A stretch of DNA of 64,000 bases from VRUE01 sp963702035 (GTDB lineage Bacteria; Actinomycetota; Thermoleophilia; Solirubrobacterales; 70-9): positions 2,108,001 through 2,172,000 of the forward strand of contig OY969700.1 in assembly GCA_963702035.1 (NCBI GenBank). Direction: 5' to 3'. The notes beneath the pieces were generated by a model, which made no database searches, was not told where the DNA came from, and worked only from the letters and a program-made list of their open reading frames with translations. The position numbers were made by a program, and so were the translations under genes. Below are positions 58,805 through 64,000 of this stretch, one piece after another. Position 1 is the stretch's first letter; each line of letters opens with the position of its first letter.

Positions 58805-59167
58805 TCAGTCGTCGAGTCGGCTGTGGGCGATCTCGTAGACCGTTGGGGCGTTCGAGTCGGCCGGGTGATGGCGGACGCCGAAGGCGAGGTATTCGAGTAG
58901 CGGGCTGTCGTTGACGATGGCGAATCTGAAGACCAACCCGAAGCGCCCGACAGGGGGAGGGAGGTAGACCTTGAGGCACTGAGGGAGTTGGGTCCCGTCG
59001 CGGTGCTCCGGGTCGCATGGCCGGAGATCGGAAAAGGGGACGCCATTCGCCTCGTACTCGCGCTTGGCGGCTTCGGCGGCATCGCGGCCCGCCGGTGTCG
59101 TCCGAGCCATATCGTCGCGGAAGGCATCGGGGTCGAAGCGAGCTGCGAAGCGCAGCTCGCCGGTCAA
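58805..59167 (-). CDS. Hypothetical protein, possible toxin of a two-gene unit
   Basis: 120 residues, TTG start 4 bases after the preceding gene's stop. The C-terminal part, LKVYLPPPVGRFGLVFRFAI, LLEYLAFGVRHHPADSNAPT, VYEIAHSRLDD, is compact and beta-rich, similar to other small island toxins of the RelE-like size class, but no catalytic residues can be named. Paired with the 73-residue gene upstream. Confidence 0.5.
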   Translation of the reverse strand: MTGELRFAARFDPDAFRDDMARTTPAGRDAAEAAKREYEANGVPFSDLRPCDPEHRDGTQLPQCLKVYLPPPVGRFGLVFRFAIVNDSPLLEYLAFGVRHHPADSNAPTVYEIAHSRLDD

Positions 59168-59170
59168 CGG

Positions 59171-59392
59171 CTATCCCTCGCCGTCGGGGGGGAGCATGCG
59201 GGAACCATGCTCGGCCAGGAAGCTCTCCCACTCCTCTTTGTTGGCATCGCGCGCGCCGGAGCGCTCCTTGATGGCCTTCCATGAGGTATCGGGAGCGAGA
59301 GTGAGCGACCCGTCTGGGCGCTCGTCCGTGACGACGTAATCGCCAGCTCGATCACCGCTGAGCCTGACGTGGGCCTGGGTTTGCTGCTCCAT
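59171..59392 (-). CDS. Hypothetical protein, possible antitoxin of a two-gene unit
   Basis: 73 residues: AHVRLSGDRAGDYVVTDERP, DGSLTLAPDTSWKAIKERSG and ANKEEWESFLAEHGSRMLPP. Acidic and small, directly upstream of the 120-residue gene with its stop 3 bp before that start. No DNA-binding fold is obvious. Toxin-antitoxin assignment is by arrangement and size only. Confidence 0.5.
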   Translation of the reverse strand: MEQQTQAHVRLSGDRAGDYVVTDERPDGSLTLAPDTSWKAIKERSGARDANKEEWESFLAEHGSRMLPPDGEG

Positions 59393-59409
59393 GACGCATA
59401 AAGCTTAAT

Positions 59410-59652
59410 CTACGACGCCCCGCGATCTGAAACCTTCGGCCCATTGCCGCCGGCGGCGCTCGGTGCTGGTAGCGCTTCGAGAATGGTCGCCGGAAGGCGG
59501 GTGCTGGCGGCCCAGACCTCGATGGCGACGAGCTGGCGGGTTCCTCGGTCGTAGTCGTGGAGGCCGCCCGGGACCCGCTCGCTGACCACGTCGTCGGACT
59601 CGGCGGTGGGGAGCCAGGCGATGTCGGCGTCCAGGTCGTAGTAGGCGAACAT
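59410..59652 (-). CDS. DUF2283 protein
   Basis: 80 residues from the ATG at 59652. FAYYDLDADIAWLPTAESDD, VPGGLHDYDRGTRQLVAIEV and AASTRLPATI give the DUF2283 pattern (Y-D-x-x-A-D, D-x-D, G-x-E-x-x-x-A-S). DUF2283 is often coupled with DUF4258-like toxins; here its neighbours are the TA-like pair, 17 bp upstream on the same strand. Confidence 0.7.
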   Translation of the reverse strand: MFAYYDLDADIAWLPTAESDDVVSERVPGGLHDYDRGTRQLVAIEVWAASTRLPATILEALPAPSAAGGNGPKVSDRGAS

Positions 59653-59708
59653 GCTCAGCGAAGGGTAGCCGGAGCGCAGGTTGTCGTCTGCGGAGCTACG
59701 CTTCTCCG

Positions 59709-59933
59709 GTGGCAGCTCGCCTGTGGCCGGACCTCGATGACAAGCACCGATGGGCGCTTGAGCTGATGGAGGAACGGTTGGCGCAGACGACCCAGCGACC
59801 GGAGGCGCTTGCGGAACGCGCCAGGGAGCTTCGCGCCCAAGCGGCTCGGACCGACATCGACGGTTATCGGGATGCTTTCCTGGCCTTGGCTGAACGTTAC
59901 GAGTTGGCGGCGGCTCGCCGCGACTCGGCGTAG
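59709..59933 (+). CDS. Small helical protein
   Basis: 74 residues from a GTG at 59709. HRWALELMEERLAQTTQRPE, ALAERARELRAQAARTDIDG, YRDAFLALAERYELAAARR predict two amphipathic helices, a widespread small actinobacterial type of unknown role. Between DUF2283 (divergent) and the island's right end. Confidence 0.5.
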   Translation: MAARLWPDLDDKHRWALELMEERLAQTTQRPEALAERARELRAQAARTDIDGYRDAFLALAERYELAAARRDSA

Positions 59934-59957
59934 GTCGCCCGCCCAGGTTGTCGCCCA

Positions 59958-59976
59958 TTGGGCAGTTTCTGCCCAA
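59958..59976. repeat. Right arm-type repeat, inverted pair
   Basis: TTGGGCAG-TTT-CTGCCCAA is a perfect 8-bp inverted repeat containing the word TTTCTGCCCA (59966-59975) that occurs twice near the left end. Lies 121 bp inside the right att copy. Confidence 0.55.
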
Positions 59977-60096
59977 ACCGCGCCAAATCGACCGCAAAGC
60001 GCCGCAATTTCTCGGCTAGGCGGTCGAGCCGATCAACCGCTCTCATGCCGCATCAAACAGCCGAATCTGGCTGTCTGCGTCGTCCTCTGGGTCGCT

Positions 60097-60144
60097 CCTG
60101 TCACGCCGGAGGTCGCGGGTTCGAGTCCCGTCGCTCACGTATCG
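60097..60144. repeat. Right attachment repeat (attR), partial tRNA-Asp copy
   Basis: Copy of the tRNA-Asp 3' half and 5 bases past it; the missing 5' half means it is not a functional tRNA. One mismatch (A60137) to attL, which would unpair the acceptor stem. Confidence 0.85.
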
Positions 60145-60274
60145 AGGCTCCTGAGGACTCAGTCGCCAAGACAATTATGTCCACTTAAAAAAGAGTGGCG
60201 AAGGGTGTGAGGTGTGACGTCATCAAAAGTCGATGCCGGCGTTTGCTAACAGTTCGGCCTATCTCGCACCATGA

Positions 60275-60532
60275 CTAAGTCCCTGATGCAAGGGCATCGC
60301 CGCCAACTGTGCGCTCGGCCTGTGCGACCAGATCCGATAGCGGAACTTCGAGTGCGCCCGCGAGCTTGAACAGGTTGCGGAAGCTCGGGTTTCGCAAGCC
60401 GCGCTCGATCTCGCTGACGTAAGTGCGATGCATCCCGGCAAGGTCGGCGAGGCCCTCCTGAGAGAGACCGTCGATTTCGCCCCGCCGCGTACGAATCGCT
60501 TCGCCAAGAGCCTTGAGAGCCACGTCCGACAC
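60275..60532 (-). CDS. XRE-family HTH regulator
   Basis: 85 residues, GTG start. A complete Cro/C1 HTH: LSQEGLADLAGMHRTYVSEI, ERGLRNPSFRNLFKLAGALE, VPLSDLV. Stand-alone, just outside the tRNA-Asp island. The 258-bp gap 60533-60790 beyond it is A/T-rich, with no gene found; it contains ACACA-TAG-TGTGT (60700-60712). Confidence 0.78.
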   Translation of the reverse strand: MSDVALKALGEAIRTRRGEIDGLSQEGLADLAGMHRTYVSEIERGLRNPSFRNLFKLAGALEVPLSDLVAQAERTVGGDALASGT

Positions 60533-60790
60533 GCGCCGAGCCTGCCAGCTATTTCGTTATGAGTCTACAGAATATAAGTAGCTAACCACGGCGCCCAAAA
60601 CCCCATATTGATGCGTACCTATAAAAATCCTCGCACTAAATCTAAAGGCCGAAAAAACACCAGTAGAACGCTCGGGTAATTTCTTGACCCTGCCCCGCCA
60701 CACATAGTGTGTCAGTAATGGGCACAGGCAAGGCGTGTAAAGCGTTAGGTGTTGGTTAGCCCACCGGAGTCGGCGGGTTGCGTCAGGGGC

Positions 60791-61621
60791 CTACGCGCGA
60801 CGAGCTATGTAGACGGCCTTGGAGTGGACCAGTTCCTCCACCGGCTGTTTTGGAACGGCGTCGAAGCCATGGCCGTAGACATCTAGACACTCCAACCCAG
60901 CTCCCGCCAGCTGTTCGCGCACCTCGGTTTCGGGGAAATGGCGCTGGCGGTGGACGTGGGTTTCGGCCTCCGCGCCGCCATCGCCGGCCTCGATGTCGAA
61001 ACGTGCTTCGCTGATCGAGGCCGGCGGCGCGTCCGCCGAGCCCTGGCCACGCCAGACCAGCTGCCGACCGCCTCGCTGGACCCGCTGTTCTTCGGCGAAG
61101 AAGGTGCGGTAGGCCTGCAGGGTGTTGACGTCGAACATCAGCAGTCCGCCGGGGGCCAGGTTGGCTTGCATTCCGCGCAGTGCCCTCCCAAGTTCCTCCA
61201 CACTGAGCAGATAGTTGATCGCGTCGTCCAGTGCCCAGACGAGATCGAACTCGCCAAACTTCGGCAACTCCCGCATGTCCGCCACAGAGAGCTGTGCCGA
61301 GCCACCGGCCTTTGCCCGGGCCAGCTCCAGCATCGATGGCGAGATGTCGCAAGCGGTGACCTCCCATCCCCGCTCCAGCATCGGCAGAAAGCTCTTCCCC
61401 GTCCCGCAACCGACGTCGAGCAGGCGCCGCCCACTCAACCCGTGGCCGCTGGCCTTGGGAAGGAGGTTGCCCAGCCACAGCTCGTAGTCGTGGTGGGCGG
61501 TGAAATCGTCATAGACGGGTGCGATCGCCTCGTAGGCTTGCTCGGCCCACTGGCCTCCCGGCTGGACTGCTACTGGTGCATCCACGCTCCCGTGACCAAT
61601 GAATGTTCGACATGGTTTCAT
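60791..61621 (-). CDS. SAM-dependent methyltransferase
   Basis: 276 residues from the ATG at 61621. Motif I RRLLDVGCGTGKSFLPMLER, motif II ACDISPSMLELARAK, motif III DLVWALDDAINYLLS and LAPGGLLMFDVNTLQAYRTF are present. YDDFTAHHDYELWLGNLLPK precedes motif I as in actinobacterial small-molecule methyltransferases. Target unknown. Divergent from the ECF sigma gene with 28 bp between starts, so both promoters overlap. Confidence 0.82.
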   Translation of the reverse strand: MKPCRTFIGHGSVDAPVAVQPGGQWAEQAYEAIAPVYDDFTAHHDYELWLGNLLPKASGHGLSGRRLLDVGCGTGKSFLPMLERGWEVTACDISPSMLELARAKAGGSAQLSVADMRELPKFGEFDLVWALDDAINYLLSVEELGRALRGMQANLAPGGLLMFDVNTLQAYRTFFAEEQRVQRGGRQLVWRGQGSADAPPASISEARFDIEAGDGGAEAETHVHRQRHFPETEVREQLAGAGLECLDVYGHGFDAVPKQPVEELVHSKAVYIARRA

Positions 61622-61649
61622 TGATCAAATCTGCTAGTCTGATCCGATC

Positions 61650-62165
61650 GTGGAGGTCCACCGTCTTGATCGTCGGGTCAGCAGGGGGGTAGATCCGAGC
61701 GAGTCTTGGGACTGGGATGAGGTCCACAGGACCTGCCTCCGCTTCGCCTTCCGCTACGCCAAGAGCCGCACCGAGGCGGAGGACATCGCCCAGGACTCGA
61801 TGGTGCGAGCCTGGCGCAAACGGTCGACGCTGCGCAAAAGCGAGGCGCGCAAATCGTGGCTGGCGACGATCGTCCGCAACGAGGCACTGCGCGAGTTCGC
61901 CCGCAAACGGCCCGCGCCCACCGACACCCTCGAGGCCTGGCAGGGCAGCGACGACGAGCGCGTCCTCGCCACCGTGGAACGGGCCGACCTGCACGCCGCG
62001 CTCGAGCGCCTCAACAAGCGCGACCGGCAACTCGTCCGGCTTCGCTATGACGAGGACATGACCCAGGAGGCCATCGCCCATCGCCTCGGCATTCCCCTTG
62101 GCACGGTCAAGGTCCGCCTGCATCGCGTGCGCGCCAAGCTGCGCCGCGAGATCGGCGCTTTTTAG
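61650..62165 (+). CDS. ECF-type RNA polymerase sigma factor
   Basis: 171 residues, GTG start. Region 2: LRFAFRYAKSRTEAEDIAQD, SMVRAWRKRSTLRKSEARKS, WLATIVRNEALREFARKRP. Region 4: LHAALERLNKRDRQLVRLRY, DEDMTQEAIAHRLGIPLGTV, KVRLHRVRAKLR. It has no following anti-sigma gene; the next gene is opposed. GTG lies 20 bp after a TAGTCT box. It may control the divergent methyltransferase. Confidence 0.85.
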   Translation: MEVHRLDRRVSRGVDPSESWDWDEVHRTCLRFAFRYAKSRTEAEDIAQDSMVRAWRKRSTLRKSEARKSWLATIVRNEALREFARKRPAPTDTLEAWQGSDDERVLATVERADLHAALERLNKRDRQLVRLRYDEDMTQEAIAHRLGIPLGTVKVRLHRVRAKLRREIGAF

Positions 62166-62204
62166 AGACCCGGGGAGGCGCGCGGACCGGCGAGGCGCGG
62201 GGCC

Positions 62205-62810
62205 TCAGCCGGCCGCTGCTCGCCGCATCTCGGCGGTCGCGGCGCCCGGGCCGATGTAAGGGACGAGCATCGCGAAGAGCAGGTCCGGCAGCAGGGCCGG
62301 CAGTCGCTCCGCCCGCCCCGCCAGCAGCTCATCGAAGATCAGGCCCGAGACGGCGCCGGCGGCCATCAGCCCGATATTGCCGGGCAGCTCGCGCTCACCG
62401 GCCAGCTGCTCGCCTTCGGTGAGGTACTCGGTGAACCTGGTGATCGCGTCCCAGTGTCGCTGGCGGGCGTCGGAGCCGGCCGCGGCGACCTCGACGATCG
62501 CCGTCCTCGCCAGTTCGGGATCGAGGGCGAACAGCTCGACCACCGTCGCCAGCCCGATCCGCATCCGGTCCAGCCAGGGCTGCTCGGGGTCGCACTTGGC
62601 GATCACCTCGCCGAACACCCGCTCGACCACGAGGTCGTAGGCGGCGAGGAAGCACTCGTGCTTGTCCTCGAAGTATTTGTAGAAGGTCGTGCGGGAGACA
62701 TCGGCCTCCGCGATCACGTCGGCGACCGAGGTCGCCTTGTATCCCTCGCGGCCGACCACCCGCACCATCGCCTCGAGGATCTGTCGACGTCGCGTTTCGC
62801 TGCCTGCCAT
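62205..62810 (-). CDS. TetR-family transcriptional regulator
   Basis: 201 residues from the ATG at 62810. HTH at about 8-55: RRRQILEAMVRVVGREGYKA, TSVADVIAEADVSRTTFYKY, FEDKHECFLAAYD. Ligand domain ends LLAGRAERLPALLPDLLFAM and VPYIGPGAA. It is the first of three tandem, related TetR genes with the same C-terminal pattern (VPYIG). Confidence 0.85.
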   Translation of the reverse strand: MAGSETRRRQILEAMVRVVGREGYKATSVADVIAEADVSRTTFYKYFEDKHECFLAAYDLVVERVFGEVIAKCDPEQPWLDRMRIGLATVVELFALDPELARTAIVEVAAAGSDARQRHWDAITRFTEYLTEGEQLAGERELPGNIGLMAAGAVSGLIFDELLAGRAERLPALLPDLLFAMLVPYIGPGAATAEMRRAAAG

Positions 62811-62875
62811 CGGCCCACCCGTCAGGGTTGAACTATCGGGTATGTGGATCATAGCGGCAACGTGTACGTGGACGT

Positions 62876-63544
62876 TTATCGAGCCAGCCTCTCGACCTCC
62901 CTTGCTGCCGCATCCGGGCCGATATACGGGACTAGCGTGGCAAAAAGCACGTCCGAAAGCAAACCGGAAAGTTGTGTCGCCCGGCCGGCGACGAGCTCGT
63001 CGGAGATCAGGCCGGTGACCCCGCCGATCGCCATCCGCGAGGTATTGGCGGGCAGGTTGCGGCCTCCGGGGGCGAAGTCCCGGCCCTCCTCGAAGAGCGG
63101 GGTCAGCCGTTGCATCGCCGCCCGGTAGCGGCGTTGTGCCGCCGGCCCTGCGTTGCCGATGTCGACCAGCGAGAGGCGCGCCAGCGCCGGCTCCTCGGCG
63201 AGCACATCGAGCAGGGCCGCAAGGCCCGCCGCCGCCTGGTCCGGCCAGCCCTGCTTTGAGTCATAGGCGGACATCACCCGCCGCACCAGGACCTCGACCG
63301 TGTTGTCGTAGGCGGCGAGGAAGCAGGCCTCCTTGTCCTCGTAGAGCTCGTAGAAGGTGGTGCGGGAGACGCCGGCCTCTCGGGTCAGGTCCCCCACGGT
63401 CATCGCGCCGTAGCCCTTGGCCGCGACGACCCGGACGGCTGCCTCGAGCAGGCGCTCGCGCTGCGAGCGTGCCACCACCTCTGGAGGCAGCCGGTGACGT
63501 CCGCGCGGAGGGCGCCACCGGTCTCCCACCCCTGCCCGCTCCAC
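62876..63544 (-). CDS. TetR-family transcriptional regulator
   Basis: 222 residues, GTG at 63544. An extended basic N-terminus (RWRPPRGRHRLPPEVVARSQ) precedes the HTH ERLLEAAVRVVAAKGYGAMT, VGDLTREAGVSRTTFYELYE. C-terminal LSDVLFATLVPYIGPDAAAR resembles the neighbours. It starts 5 bp after the next TetR's stop, so all are read together. Confidence 0.85.
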   Translation of the reverse strand: MERAGVGDRWRPPRGRHRLPPEVVARSQRERLLEAAVRVVAAKGYGAMTVGDLTREAGVSRTTFYELYEDKEACFLAAYDNTVEVLVRRVMSAYDSKQGWPDQAAAGLAALLDVLAEEPALARLSLVDIGNAGPAAQRRYRAAMQRLTPLFEEGRDFAPGGRNLPANTSRMAIGGVTGLISDELVAGRATQLSGLLSDVLFATLVPYIGPDAAAREVERLAR

Positions 63545-63549
63545 TCCGG

Positions 63550-64000
63550 TCAGCCTCCGGGCGGGCTCAGGCTCTTCTCGGCCTGGCGCGACTGGCGCAG
63601 CGCCTCCTCCTGGCCGAGATAAGGGACGGTCGTGATGTAGACGATGTCCGGCAGCAGCTCACGCAGCCGCTCTGCGTTGCCGGCGAGGATCTGGCCGACG
63701 ATCAGCGACTCGGCGCCGGAGAGCGCCGCCCGCCCGGCGCTGGAAGGGATCGCTTCCTCCTCGACCGGATCGTCGCGGCCGCGGTCGAGCAGCGACTGGA
63801 GCACTTTCTTGCCCGAGGCGTAGAGCTCGAAGGCCCGGTCGCCGGAGGCCGGCGCCTCTACCAGGGCCATGCGGGCGAAGGCGGGGCGGCTGGCGAGCAG
63901 GTCGAGGAACTCGGCGGCGGCGTCGCGGACCATCGTCGCCCACGGTTTGTCGGGCGAGTAGGCCGAGAGGATGCGGCCCATCGCATCGGCGAGGGAGACC
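63550..64000 (-). CDS. TetR-family regulator, C-terminal part, runs off right edge
   Basis: The frame is open to the window end. Visible part has YSPDKPWATMVRDAAAEFLD, LLASRPAFARMALVEAPASG, IVGQILAGNAERLRELLPDI, VYITTVPYLGQEEALRQSRQ, a TetR ligand domain like the two downstream genes. The HTH lies outside the window. Confidence 0.75.
   Translation of the reverse strand, partial: VSLADAMGRILSAYSPDKPWATMVRDAAAEFLDLLASRPAFARMALVEAPASGDRAFELYASGKKVLQSLLDRGRDDPVEEEAIPSSAGRAALSGAESLIVGQILAGNAERLRELLPDIVYITTVPYLGQEEALRQSRQAEKSLSPPGG

Noticed and set aside
60097..60144. A second tRNA-Asp gene
   Set aside because: Only the 3' half is present, and the discriminator-side base is changed; it is the att duplication.

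Overview
The window is high-GC DNA (about 70% by eye) with GTG/TTG starts, many 1-8 bp gene overlaps, several apparently leaderless promoters and LexA boxes of the CGAAC-N4-GTTCG type. Together with the gene content (DnaE2 and DUF6504 mutasome genes, FHA proteins with a C-terminal HTH, a DesA3-like desaturase with its reductase, DUF6788, secreted NHL and VWA proteins) this points to an actinobacterium. A soil Thermoleophilia/Solirubrobacterales lineage is my best guess; this is inference, since there is no rRNA in the window.

Layout. 1-4.6 kb is an accessory patch: a frameshifted tyrosine recombinase, DUF6788 and three AbiE-type (type IV) toxin-antitoxin modules, one complete, one antitoxin only, one with its toxin cut off inside the nucleotidyltransferase core and joined to a TetR tail. 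4.6-15.4 kb is mostly housekeeping and stress: secreted NHL protein, FAD oxidoreductase, universal stress protein, TreT-like glycosyltransferase, a carbamate-kinase-like protein that has lost its motifs, a GAF-GAF histidine kinase, an ABC exporter and a SprT-like protein. 15.4-17.7 kb is a second accessory patch: an XRE/nucleotidyltransferase pair, a toxin/RHH antitoxin pair and a decayed YCII-ECF42 sigma locus. 17.7-37.5 kb is metabolism and envelope: ferredoxin reductase/desaturase, AT3-SGNH acyltransferase, a cNMP-binding/thioredoxin-reductase-like fusion, two NlpC/P60-like paralogues (one frameshifted), PdxH, UppP, VWA protein, DEAD helicase, transporters, hydrolases, a BacA-like prephenate enzyme and a MITE-like 118-bp inverted repeat. 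37.5-40.1 kb holds hipBA and a collapsed ABC transporter. 40-46.5 kb holds a 14-TM exporter and an SOS mutasome locus with two LexA boxes: a minimal ImuB, a small membrane protein, DUF6504 and DnaE2, with a perfect 19-bp-arm palindrome inserted in frame inside dnaE2. 47-49.6 kb is tRNA-Val abutting a methyltransferase operon. 49.6-56.6 kb is a protease/FHA/MBL/deacetylase group. 56.65-60.14 kb is a small genomic island in tRNA-Asp, with a 48-bp att duplication, arm-type repeats and an integrase remnant. The right end has a methyltransferase/ECF sigma divergent pair and three tandem TetR genes, the last leaving the window.

The most unusual items are the LexA-controlled locus with a palm-less ImuB and no ImuA, the palindrome inside dnaE2, the tRNA-Asp island with its arm sites, the MITE-like element that supplies a stop codon, and the dense set of toxin-antitoxin modules in every stage of decay. 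Several frameshifts are one-base changes, some in G or C runs, so some may be assembly errors.
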